The notes under the pieces were generated by a model. That model saw nothing but the letters and a program-made list of their open reading frames with translations, searched no databases and was not told the origin of the DNA. This document shows, piece after piece, positions 7,935 through 17,200 of a stretch of 20,356 nucleotides of DNA. A program made the position numbers and the translations under genes. The DNA lies in the NCBI GenBank assembly GCA_910576985.1, contig CAJTLA010000026.1, positions 1 to 20,356 of the forward strand, in the 5' to 3' direction. Within the stretch, counting starts at the first letter, position 1, and each line of letters opens with the position of its first letter. This DNA is from an uncultured Bacilli bacterium (GTDB lineage: Bacteria > Bacillota_I > Bacilli_A > RF39 > UBA660).

Positions 7935-7961
7935 GTACTATTTTTTATGATATGGTATAAT
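7933..7961 (+). promoter_or_regulatory. Promoter of the second small membrane protein
   Basis: TTGTAC (7933-7938), a 17-base spacer and a perfect TATAAT (7956-7961) lie 27 bases upstream of the next ATG. The -35 box overlaps the T-run of the preceding terminator. Confidence 0.6.
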
Positions 7962-7988
7962 AGCTATGAGGAATGAAAGAGTGGTAGC

Positions 7989-8153
7989 ATGAATACTAAG
8001 ATGAAAAAAGGATGTTTAATTAGTTTCATATTATTATTAATAGGAATTTTGTTGTGGGGAGACTGTTCTTTTTTATTTATTGGATTATCGATTGTAAATT
8101 TTGGAATTATGCTATTGTGGTATATTAATCATCCAAATGATAGGCATAAATAA
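7989..8153 (+). CDS. Small membrane protein, two predicted membrane segments
   Basis: This 54-residue frame encodes a basic N-terminus (MNTKMKKG), a hydrophobic segment (CLISFILLLIGILLW), a short turn (GDCS), a second hydrophobic segment (FLFIGLSIVNFGIMLLWYI), and a polar His/Asp/Arg-rich end. This suggests a membrane hairpin with both ends in the cytoplasm. A good promoter and a GAGTGG-like ribosome-binding site lie upstream, and it stands as its own unit between a terminator and the tRNA-Leu promoter. An inverted repeat TAAATAATC/GATTATTTA around the stop could act as a loose terminator. I do not recognise a family. Confidence 0.55.
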   Translation: MNTKMKKGCLISFILLLIGILLWGDCSFLFIGLSIVNFGIMLLWYINHPNDRHK

Positions 8154-8249
8154 TCTTAATTTGATCATTTTTTCTTTTGATTATTTAGGTGTATTTCTGT
8201 TTTAAACGTTTAGAAGAAATAATATTTTTGAAAAATTGTTAAAAAAGTA

Positions 8250-8277
8250 TTGAAAAAGAAATGATTTATGATATAAT
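8250..8277 (+). promoter_or_regulatory. Promoter of tRNA-Leu
   Basis: TTGAAA (8250-8255), a 16-base spacer and TATAAT (8272-8277) end 22 bases before the tRNA. Confidence 0.6.
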
Positions 8278-8299
8278 AATATTGTTTTATAAAAGAAAT

Positions 8300-8388
8300 G
8301 CCTGAGTGGCGAAATTGGTAGACGCACAGGACTTAAAATCCTGCGAGAGTCAAATCTCGTGCCGGTTCAAGTCCGGCCTTAGGCACCA
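8300..8388 (+). tRNA. tRNA-Leu (anticodon UAA)
   Basis: This is an 89-nt class II tRNA. The acceptor arms GCCTGAG (8300-8306) and CTTAGGC (8378-8384) pair with one G-U. The anticodon stem CAGGA/TCCTG encloses loop CTTAAAA, giving anticodon TAA. A long variable arm (CGAGAGTCAAATCTCG) follows, then T arm GCCGGTTCAAGTCCGGC, discriminator A and encoded CCA. The long variable arm and A73 fit leucine. Confidence 0.97.
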
Positions 8389-8397
8389 GATTGATAG

Positions 8398-8429
8398 AAA
8401 ACTCGAACTTTTATGTTTCGAGTTTTAAT
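8398..8429 (+). terminator. Terminator after tRNA-Leu
   Basis: AAAACTCGAA (8398-8407) pairs perfectly with TTCGAGTTTT (8417-8426) around a nine-base loop. It lies ten bases after the CCA end. Confidence 0.75.
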
Positions 8430-8462
8430 ATTGTTTAGATATATGATAGAATATTTATATAA

Positions 8463-8517
8463 ACTAAATTGTAGATGTCAATTTAGTAAAATACACTTGC
8501 ATATTGACTGAATCAGT
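8463..8517. promoter_or_regulatory. Two palindromes upstream of the ART-like gene
   Basis: ACTAAATTG (8463-8471) and CAATTTAGT (8479-8487) are perfect 9-bp inverted arms. ACTGA-A-TCAGT (8507-8517) is a second perfect palindrome, 34 bases before the start codon. No convincing -35/-10 pair is seen here. The palindromes could be operators, or a leader hairpin controlling the gene. Confidence 0.35.
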
Positions 8518-8550
8518 GAACGTGTGAATTATTTTGGGGGAAAATTAATT

Positions 8551-9270
8551 ATGGAGAAAGATTTAGTTGTTAAAGATATTTCACAAATTGATTTAGAACA
8601 TTCTTTTTTTCATTATACAAATAAACATAATTTAGATACTATTCTAAAAAATGGATTGGAACCAAGAATTGGAGAAAATGCTTTATATGTTGAAAAGACA
8701 CCTAAAGTATTCTTCGTTGAAGGTGAAAAAGGGATTATAACTATTATGGATGTCTGGTTAAAATGGCTAACTGGAAAAATCAGTACTGGTAAATTTAAGT
8801 ATTGGTTTGGGACAGCAATTTATATGAAAATACCTTTTTGTATTAAAAGTATTCCAAAAAATATGGTGAAAAAATCTTTAGCCTCTAAAGAAAAACGTTT
8901 AAAGGCATATGTAAAAATGAAAGAAATTTTAGATAATAGTATTTTTCCAGTTTTAGATTTAAAGGAGAATATTGACTTTGATTATAATGATATAGATGAA
9001 GTGAAGAAGACATACTATGAAAGTTTTTTAAAATTATTATATCCTACTGATAGTGACTTAAAAGATAAAAAAATGGAATATTGGAATATGCACACTTATT
9101 CAAATAAATCTATAGATTATCAAAAAATTTCATTACTAAAGAATCAAGATCATTATGATGCTAATAATATATTAATTAGTATCATAGAAAAAGACATAAA
9201 ATATATCAAAAATAATTATAAGTTTCTCTATGAATATTATATTTATATTCAGAGTTTAAAAAGTTGTTGA
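8551..9270 (+). CDS. Uncharacterised protein with an ADP-ribosyltransferase-like N-terminus
   Basis: This 239-residue soluble protein has no signal peptide or membrane segment. Near the N-terminus it reads FFHYTNKHNLDTILKNGLEPRIG (residues 19-41), followed by TPKVFFVEGEKG. An H-Y/F-T, LxxILxxGL and then VFF arrangement is seen in several ADP-ribosyltransferase-fold families, such as DarT-like toxins and Tpt1/KptA-like phosphotransferases. The middle and end are rich in Lys, Asn and Tyr, with MEYWNMHTYSNKSIDYQKI as a distinctive block. The ATG at 8551 follows GGGGG by about ten bases; GTG 8524 lacks a ribosome-binding site. No antitoxin-sized partner is adjacent. The position between a tRNA and an IS110 element suggests accessory DNA. 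The ART assignment is an inference from a short motif; a substrate cannot be proposed. Confidence 0.75.
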   Translation: MEKDLVVKDISQIDLEHSFFHYTNKHNLDTILKNGLEPRIGENALYVEKTPKVFFVEGEKGIITIMDVWLKWLTGKISTGKFKYWFGTAIYMKIPFCIKSIPKNMVKKSLASKEKRLKAYVKMKEILDNSIFPVLDLKENIDFDYNDIDEVKKTYYESFLKLLYPTDSDLKDKKMEYWNMHTYSNKSIDYQKISLLKNQDHYDANNILISIIEKDIKYIKNNYKFLYEYYIYIQSLKSC

Positions 9271-9687
9271 ATGTCCTCTCTTTGGGTACCATAAGTGTAT
9301 CATACAAACTTAATTTGGTTCGTTTTTTATTATAGATATTTTTTTTCATATAACGGGGTAGGGTATTTTTTTGTTTCATTATGATTCTAAAATTTATCTT
9401 TGAGATTTTTGATATTATTAAACTGTTTTGATAGAAGAATATTTATTAATATTAATTTATTGTGTTTGTTGTGAATAAAAAGTCAAAAAATTTCAAATTA
9501 TAAAAAATGATAGTGACTATATATTTAAATTTTGATTTTCTAAGCTTTGACAAGCCTTTTTTATAAATTTCTTAAAAAAGTTGAAAATTTAATAGAAAAT
9601 GAATATTATTCTACTGCTTAAAACACCAAAAGTATCTATTTTTTTAAAATTTTGGTGTAGAATAGTTGATAAAAATTTAGTAAAATG
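9271..9687. other. Gene-free AT-rich spacer
   Basis: No credible open frame is seen on either strand. The stretch holds a weak T-tailed hairpin near 9542-9564 (GCTT/AAGC and then TTTTTT), which may terminate the ART-like gene, and the inverted repeat described separately at 9607-9662. The remainder is featureless AT-rich DNA. Confidence 0.5.
9607..9662. repeat. Interrupted inverted repeat next to the IS110 element
   Basis: ACACCAAAA (9623-9631) is the exact inverse of TTTTGGTGT (9650-9658). The outer arms ATTCTAC (about 9608-9614) and GTAGAAT (9656-9662) are also inverse, but on the left they are separated from the inner arm by about eight extra bases. The loop contains a run of seven T residues. 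It may be a bidirectional terminator, or a structured target that attracted the nearby insertion. Confidence 0.5.
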
Positions 9688-9697
9688 ATAAACTAAT
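9688..9697. repeat. Right-end copy of the candidate IS110 boundary repeat
   Basis: ATAAACTAAT is identical to 11047-11056. The TAG stop of the transposase (9693-9695, minus strand) lies inside this copy. The recombination core would lie within the repeat. Confidence 0.4.
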
Positions 9698-10898
9698 TTT
9701 GTTGGTATGAATTATTCATGCATAAAGCATAAATAATTCGAATTAGTTTAGTAGAACAGGCAGTTAAGCAAGTGTAGAAATGTTTACCTTCCTGTTTTTT
9801 CTTTTGATAATAAACATACATTGGATTTTCTTTATCATGTTTTGCAGATAAAGTAATGAGGTTTCGACTACAATTAAATAAGATTTTTCTAGCATACCGA
9901 TTTCCTCTTTTAGAAATAGGACCATGATAGTTAATACTTTTTCCAGATTGAATAATCGTTGGATCTAAACCACAGCTAGCATTAATTTGTTTAATATTAT
10001 TAAATCTAGTAATGTCTTTTAATTCAGCTATAATCAAAGCAGCAGATAGCTCTCCAATTCCAAATATAGAAACAACATGTTCAAAATTTTTAGTAAGTTT
10101 GGCTAATTCAATCATTTTAGATCTAATAGAATCTCTTTGTTTCGTTAGTTCAAGAATGATTTTAACAAGTTGTTTTAAATTTTCAACAGCCATAGAACTT
10201 TCATTTACTCCTGGGTAAGAGTTATTAGCATATTCTTTGATAGTATTCGCTTTTCGTTTGTAATAATTAATATGTCTTTTATTGGTATTTTCCATATTAT
10301 AAGCAAGAGCATCAATTCTTTTGTTTTTTATAATATAAGCATGAGGAAATTCTTTAATAAAATTTAAAGCAGTTAATTCATAAATCTTGCCATCTTTAAA
10401 ACATAAATCAAATTCAGGAAAACATAAATGTAGTAACTCTTTGTAGCGGTTCTTATGTCTCGTTAATCCTTCCTCTAAATGATGATATTGTCTAGATAAT
10501 TCATTTAATTTTGTATAGATTTCCTCTTCTGTATAATTTCTATCTGGAATATTTCCTTTAAAAAATAAATCTGTCATTTTGAAACAATCTTGTTTATCAG
10601 TTTTTGTTTTTCTGATTGTATTGGTAATTTCTTTTCCAATTAGTGGATTAAAGACAATCGTATGATAATTATGCTCTTTAAAAAATCTTTCAGGAGCTTT
10701 GTGATAAATACTAGTTACTTCCATAACTATAGTTAGGTTATCCTTGCTGTTTAAAGAATTGATTTTAGAGTTAATTAATTCAAAATCATGCTTGTTGTGT
10801 TGATATTCAGTTGGATCAATTAGTATTTCACCAGCATTAGAAGATAACATAAACATACTTTTACCTTTCGCAACATCCAATACTAAAACATACTTCAT
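9693..10898 (-). CDS. IS110-family DEDD/Ser transposase (recombinase)
   Basis: This 401-residue transposase has an N-terminal RuvC-like DEDD domain with Asp8 (VLVLDVAKGKS), Glu60 (VMEVTSIYH), and Asp101/Asp104 (KTDKQD). A long helical middle follows (about residues 120-270). The C-terminal Transposase_20-type domain has a helix-hairpin-helix (FGIGELSAALIIAEL), GLDPTIIQSGKS with the presumed catalytic Ser318, and HGPISKRGNRYARKIL. All expected catalytic residues are present and the frame is intact, so the element may be active. The family excises as a circle and is guided by a bridge RNA encoded in its non-coding end. AAAGGAAG lies six bases upstream of the ATG. The stop codon lies within the candidate boundary repeat. 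Confidence 0.93.
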   Translation of the reverse strand: MKYVLVLDVAKGKSMFMLSSNAGEILIDPTEYQHNKHDFELINSKINSLNSKDNLTIVMEVTSIYHKAPERFFKEHNYHTIVFNPLIGKEITNTIRKTKTDKQDCFKMTDLFFKGNIPDRNYTEEEIYTKLNELSRQYHHLEEGLTRHKNRYKELLHLCFPEFDLCFKDGKIYELTALNFIKEFPHAYIIKNKRIDALAYNMENTNKRHINYYKRKANTIKEYANNSYPGVNESSMAVENLKQLVKIILELTKQRDSIRSKMIELAKLTKNFEHVVSIFGIGELSAALIIAELKDITRFNNIKQINASCGLDPTIIQSGKSINYHGPISKRGNRYARKILFNCSRNLITLSAKHDKENPMYVYYQKKKQEGKHFYTCLTACSTKLIRIIYALCMNNSYQQN

Positions 10899-11046
10899 AT
10901 AATACTTCCTTTCATAGTTTGCCTCTTAGTTCTTATCATTATCTCATCATGCAGTTTATATGGATTCAAAGACCCCTGATATAATCTGCCCAAACTCAAA
11001 CGTAAATTTTTATTTCCTTTATAAAAGGAATAAAAAATATTTTATC
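10899..11046 (-). ncRNA. Candidate IS110 bridge RNA region
   Basis: This is the 5' non-coding end of the IS110 element, read on the minus strand. First comes a strong hairpin (11007-11037), TTTTTATTCCTTT paired with AAAGGAAATAAAAA with one bulge. Next is a second stem, GCAGATTATAT (10979-10989) with ATATAAACTGC (10951-10961), one mismatch, enclosing a 17-base loop. After it comes AATGATAAGAACTAA (10926-10940), which resembles the element's right end (AATGATAAACTAA at 9684-9696) apart from a two-base insertion. A 5' hairpin followed by loops carrying end-complementary guides is the plan of IS621-type bridge RNAs. Transcription and exact ends are not shown. Confidence 0.4.
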
Positions 11047-11056
11047 ATAAACTAAT
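11047..11056. repeat. Left-end copy of the candidate IS110 boundary repeat
   Basis: ATAAACTAAT is identical to 9688-9697. It lies ten bases outside the 5' hairpin of the candidate bridge RNA and 19 bases from the -35 box of the protease gene. Confidence 0.4.
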
Positions 11057-11074
11057 GAATATTTCTTCCATCAG

Positions 11075-11130
11075 TTCACATCTTAAAGTATACATGATAT
11101 AATTTATATACAATACTATAGGATATCATG
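11075..11130 (+). promoter_or_regulatory. Promoter and palindromic operator of the giant protease gene
   Basis: TTCACA (11075-11080), a 17-base spacer and TATAAT (11098-11103) make a good promoter. CATGATAT (11093-11100) and ATATCATG (11123-11130) are perfect 8-bp inverted arms 22 bases apart; the left arm overlaps the -10 box. This would suit repressor control. The leader to the ATG at 11260 is about 150 bases, and I see no known riboswitch in it. Confidence 0.5.
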
Positions 11131-11259
11131 TTTGAAAGTTTGATAATACTATATATCAATTGTCACACATTTGTTTTGTTTGCATATTTTATAGTATATA
11201 TTTTAAAAAAAATGTTAAAATATTCATTGAGTATTAGAGCAATTTTAAGGAGTAGTTTT

Positions 11260-14200
11260 ATGAAAAAGAAAATTATTGGAATGGTTATGTTTTTAATACT
11301 AAATTTTTTAGCTGTACAACCTGTACTAGCAAATTCTAATATGGATGCGAAATTATCAACCAATCGTTTAGAATTTAAATCTGATGAGACGGTGGAGGTA
11401 ACTTTTTCATTTGATAATTTTAAAGAAGTGAAAAAAGGAATTAATGCATACAAAGGGACTTTAGAGTATGATAAAAATATCTTTGAAGGAATTGTTCAAA
11501 GTGATTTTGTGTGCCAAAATAATTGGGAAAGTTTAAAGTTTAATCCTAAAACAGGAGAATTTGTAGCAATTTGAAAAACGGGAACAAGAATCGGTGGAGC
11601 AGTAGTTAAAATTACATTAAAAGCGAAATCTAATATTGGTCCAACAAAAACTACTGTAAAAATAAAAGATATATCAACATCTGAAGGGAAAAAAGATATT
11701 TTTTTAAATGATGCAACTGTGGTTTTGAATGTTGTAAAAGAACAGCAAGAAATTCCAACAGAACCAAATAAACCAGTACAACCTAATAAGCCAAATCAAG
11801 GTGGAATTACTATAAATACTTCTAATCCTTTAGATGTTTTATTGGGAAATAAGGTAGAGGTGGATATTACAGAAAATTCTAGTGATGATCAGAATGATAA
11901 TAAAGATGTTATTGATGATGATCAAAGTGAAACGCCAGATGATGCTAATAGGCCAACGGTTTCTCCTGAGCAAAAGCCGAATGAAACTGATGAACCTGTA
12001 AAGGTTAAAAAGACGACTAGTAAATATATTGGTTTGTTCCTTTTTATTTTATTACAGTTAATCCTATTAATTATTTTGTATATAAGGCATAAATCAAAAA
12101 ATAAAAATCGTATCATGCATTTGTCTTTGATATTTCTTGGGATTATTATTACAGAATTTGTAGGAACTGTTTGTGCTTTTGCGTATAATTTTGCACAAAA
12201 AGGGGAGTTAAATGGGGATTCTAAAATTAATTATTCTGATGTGAGTTTATTAGAGCTTCATTTGATCCATTTGAAATCATTAGAAGATGATGTATTAGAA
12301 AATGCAGATATGAATTCTGATGGAAAAATTACGATTACTGATTTAACTATTCTAGTTCAAAAAATTGAAAAAACTTTGGAATATGACGTAGAAATCGCAA
12401 GTTTTGGACCAGATAATGCTTCTCCAAATAAAAATCAAGAAGTAGTAATAACGTTTGATGCTTCTGTAAGTTATGGTGCCAGCATTGAAAAATTAACCAT
12501 AAATGATATAGAATATGAAGTGGTAAAGGATCCAAATACTTTTCTTTATACCATTAAATTGAAGGTTGGATCTGACGCAAAAATGGAAAAATATCTTATT
12601 TCAGAAGCTTTGTTGGATAATGGAAAAACAGTGACTATGGATTATTCATTTAAACTGGATGTTTTAAAGGATATACCAATTATTGAGAATTATCGAGTGG
12701 AAGAAAATAAGGATGATTCAAAATTAGTTTTGTTGTTTGATGTAAAAGATAGTGACAATAGTATTGATTTAGCTCATTTAGATATTTATGATGAAAATCA
12801 AAGTCTTGTTACTCAAGAAAAAGTGGTAGTAGGTAAAAATCGTATTGAAATTTCAGTAGAAGAGAAGAAAGAATATTTGGCTAACATTCTTTTGAATTAT
12901 AATTTAAGTAATGATTCAGATACTTCAGGACATAAAGGGGTTCAGTCATATGAAAAACAATTACAATTATTGATTGACTATAATTTTACTTTTTCGAATG
13001 TAAAATCGTATAAAAATGGAACGGAAACCACTATCTTTAGTAAAGGAGATCAAGTAAAACTTGTATTTGAAAGCACCAATTCAACAAGGCATGTTCCTAA
13101 AACAATTAAAGTAAATGGAAAAGAATATGAAGTAGTAGAAGAAAATAATCAGTTTGCTGTTACATTGGATGCATTAACTGATTTGGGAAGTCAAACAATT
13201 ATGATAGATGAAATTGTTCTTTCTAATGGGAAAAAATTTGAATTAACTCAAAATAATTCGATTACGATTCAAGTCAATAAAAGAAAACCAAGTATTGTAG
13301 ATTTGACGACTATGGAATTTACGGAAACAAGTCAATTAAGAGTTATGTTTCATTTGGATGATTTAGATAAGGCTGTTACAAATTTCAAGGTTCAAGTATT
13401 GGATGCAAATGATCAAGAGATAGACCATCTTGAGATTGCTAGGGATGAAATAGATGCTGATGGCATCGTGAATAAATTTTTCTCTACTCGTATGACAACA
13501 CAATACAAGATTAATATATCTATGAGTTATAATGTTACAGAAAATAAAGCGGATGCTGTTGTCGATGAACTTGCTAAGAAAGTAATTGTAGAGGCTGATC
13601 CAAGAATCAAAGTTAAAAATATTACTCCAAGTAGTCATTATGTTGAAAAAGGTGGAGTTTTAAAATTAACTTTTGATGTAGAAAGTAATAAAGTAGAAGA
13701 TATTACAAGAATTTTAATTAATAATATGGATTGTATTGCTGTCAAATTAGATAATGGAAATTATGAAGCGTCGTTTAATGTTGGTATGACGAGTGGAATT
13801 TATCCATTAGAAGTCACCAGATTTACTTATAGTAATGGTGCTGTTGCAACGACAGATGAGCGTATAAATATCGATATACTAAAAGAAAAACCTGAAGTTA
13901 TTGATTTTTCTCAAATTGATAATTTAAGTTCAAAAGAAGTAATTTTACGTTTTTATGTAAAAGATAATGAGAATAGTTTTCTTAATGGTAAGGCAATACT
14001 ATCTGGAAATGGTAATTCGATAGAAAAGGTTATTACAAAAGGTTATAATGAATTGATTTTTCAAGTAGAGCCTTCTAAGAAATATCTTTTAAATATAATT
14101 TCAACTTATGATTTAGATAGTAATTCTTTATCTGGAATGCCAGAAGAAGATAATCGAGTATTTGATGAAGTACTTTCTACAAAAGAGATTGAATTGATTA

Positions 14201-17200
14201 CAGATTATGAGTTAAATTTAGACAATATAAAAACATATAATGCTCAAGGAGAAACAAGATATTTTGAAAAATCGGAACCAATCAATGTTCGTTTTGAAAG
14301 TACAAATAAAACTGCTTTTGAACCAATCAAAGTAGTGATTAATGGTGTTGAATATCCTGTCACAAAGAAAGATGATACTTATCATTTAACGATAAATAGT
14401 CATAGGACTTCTGGGGTGAAAACTGGTAAAATTGAAAAAATTACACTCAATAATTCCAAAGAAATTATGATTACTGAAAATAATGAATTTAAGGTTACCA
14501 TTTTAAAAGATAAACCAACTGTAGAACAATTTGGTTATAAAGAAAATATGGATGCTACCATATCCGCTTCATTTAAAGTGATGGATGAAGAACAAACTAT
14601 AACAGGTGGAAAAGTTATGATCACTAAGAATGGAAATATTGTAAAAGAGCAATCTATAGAAAAAGGTGAAAATACAATTATTTTTCAACCAGAAGAAGAT
14701 CAAAATTATGTTGTAAAAGTAATAGCAGATTATGATTTAGATATGAATGTATTAGAAGGAGATGCGAATGAATATAAAAATATTGTTCTTTTAGAAGCTG
14801 ATATTACATTAGGTGCTCGTAAATTTGAAATGAAAGACATTATTCGTACCTCTATCTATCAGCAGACAGATGATGGTGTTGTAGAAGTCAAAGAATTAAG
14901 AGAAAGTGATCTTACGAATTTAAGTGGATATATTGCTAAAGTATATATGAAGCAAATGCCTACTTTTTATACAAAAATAACAGATTATAGAATAGAAGAT
15001 AATCAGTTAAAATTAACTTTAGATTATGATAATGTTGTACAATATGCAAAGGATAGTAAGCAAGATAAATTAGAAATTGTTTACGGAACCATGAACAATG
15101 GAGTAGCAGAAAATGTTACATTAGAAGCATTAATTCGTGAAATGGAAGCAAATCCAACAGGAACATTCAATTTGACACGTGATTATGATGCTTCTATTAT
15201 TACAAAGAATTCTAATACGTTAATTTCTTCATCATTTATGGGGACATTAAATGGAAATGGATATAAAATTTATAATTTATCCAAACCTTTATTTGACACT
15301 ATTGATTCAGCTACTGTTGAAAATTTAGTTTTGGAAAGTTCAAAATTGTCAGGACCTAATAGTAAAGGGACAATTGCTAATGTGGCAACAAATTCTACTA
15401 TTCGTAATGTACATGTTCATGATTTAGCACTTTTTTCTGGTGCGAGTCAGACTGCTGGATTAGTTGGAACGGCAAATTCTAGTAATATTGAACAATGTAG
15501 TGTAGTGAATTTTAATATTACGACATCAGGTCATATAAGAATTTCAGCGATTGTTGGACAAATGGATGGCGGAAGTATTAAAAATTGTTATGTTGAAGGA
15601 GAATTCCATTCAACACAAAATAAAGATGGAAATGGAATGGGTGGAATTCTTGGTCATGCATATGGAAGCGTTCCAGTTGCAATTGAAAATTGTATTAGTA
15701 AGGTAAAATATGAAAACAATGTTAGTCATAGATTAAATGGAGATATTGTAGGTGCTATTTCTATTTCTGGCACAGTTTTAAAGAATAATGTTAGTTTATC
15801 GACTGGAAGAAATTTTTATAGCATCTATGGATTGGAGTCTAATTCAGATATTACAAATAATTATGAATTAGCAAATTCAGGATTAACTTCAAATGCATCA
15901 GGCAATAGAGTAAAACAAGTAGAAAAAGAAGAGCTTACTACAAAATTCTTTCAAGAAGAAGCTCAGTTTGATGACAGTATTTGGGATTTATCTAATGTTT
16001 CTTATGATCATCCGCCAATTTTAAATTCTTCAAAAGAAACAAATGATATGGTTGAGGTAGAAAAACCAACGAATAGCAAACTTTATATTCCAGATTTTAG
16101 TCGTGTAAAAAAGATTAATGGGTATACAGAAGCAAAAGATATTTTATATCATAATATCCATAAATTAATGCCTTATTATGATGCTAAATATTTAATTGAA
16201 GATGGTTTAAAAGTAGCGAATGATCACTTGTTAAATACAAAAATTATTAAACATGTTATTCCTTATAGTAATGGAAAAATGGTTACATATTTAACTTCTC
16301 AAAATCAAGATCGTATTACAAGTGTAAAAGTAGTATTTGAGGATTTTTCAGTGCAAGAGTATCATGTTACATTTAAGGAATTGAAGCGAGATATTTCAAT
16401 TTATACTTTAGAGGGATTGGATTTAGAGTATGCTTATCATAATTATGTTATCAAAGAAACTGCTTCTATTGTGCAAATGGTTACAGATTATATTAGCAAC
16501 ATGAATTATGCGGTTACTCTTGATCCACTTACAGCCGCAGCGGATAGTCGGCTTTATAGGGATCATTATAATGAAGTAATGAAGCCTCTTGCGGAGGTTA
16601 TCGCACTACAATTATTGCAAAATGATGGAAATAGTGTTTTAACTATGGATAGTGAAATTTTAAATCAGAAAATAAAACAAGAACTTATCGATAGTGGTAG
16701 ACTAGATAAAATTTTGTATGCTTATAATTATTATCATAGATGGTATCAATTTGAAATTGGTGGTTCAAAGATTTCGGATATTCTTCTATTTGAGGGAAAA
16801 ATGTATAAAGATTCTATGACTATAGATAATTTAACGGAAGAAGTATTAACTGGGAATTTGGGAACTAATGTTACGAACACTTTCTATGTAAACAGTATTC
16901 GAAAATATACTGATAGTGCGAATTTAGGATTATTCTTAGATAATATTATTGCTAATATTGGTGGTTATCAAAATATTAATGATTGGTTTACTGAATATTT
17001 TGCGACCATAGGAATTTTATCTGAAATACCAGTAGAATCTCATCCAGAGGTAAAATATCGTGCATGGGATAGAATAAAAGGTTTTCAAAATTTTATTCTT
17101 CCATTGTCAACATTGCCGAAACATGCTGGCTATATTATATCTGGTCCTGCCCAATTTCAAGTAGGTGCACAAAGAGTTTATATAGATGATCCAACAACGG

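Larger units (their letters stand above)
9688..11056 (-). mobile_element. IS110-family insertion sequence
   Basis: An intact IS110-type recombinase on the minus strand is preceded by about 150 bases of non-coding 5' end and has almost no 3' non-coding end, the layout of the IS110 group (long left end, short right end). The limits given are the outer edges of a shared 10-mer, ATAAACTAAT, at 9688-9697 and 11047-11056. They are provisional, since these elements lack classical terminal inverted repeats. The implied length of about 1.36 kb is normal for the family. The element lies between the ART-like gene and the promoter of the giant protease gene. Confidence 0.7.

Noticed and set aside
9271..9687. 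Possible CRISPR array or tandem repeats in the spacer
   Set aside because: No regularly spaced repeats are present; only one inverted repeat and AT-rich sequence are seen.
10012..10218. Plus-strand open frame within the IS110 region
   Set aside because: It is the complement of the transposase coding strand, with no ribosome-binding site or recognisable protein features. Other opposite-strand frames inside pcrA, ligA and the protease gene were dropped for the same reason.
11128..11259. N-terminal extension of the protease gene to an ATG at 11128
   Set aside because: The ATG at 11260 has AAGGAG and begins a clear signal peptide. The upstream part lies in the leader, and 11128 overlaps a palindrome arm.
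11572..11650. Selenocysteine at the TGA
   Set aside because: No convincing SECIS-type stem-loop follows, and cohesin-like domains have no known selenocysteine.
12000..12120. LPXTG sortase anchor before the first membrane segment
   Set aside because: No LPXTG-like motif is present in the linker; only a hydrophobic segment and basic residues are seen.
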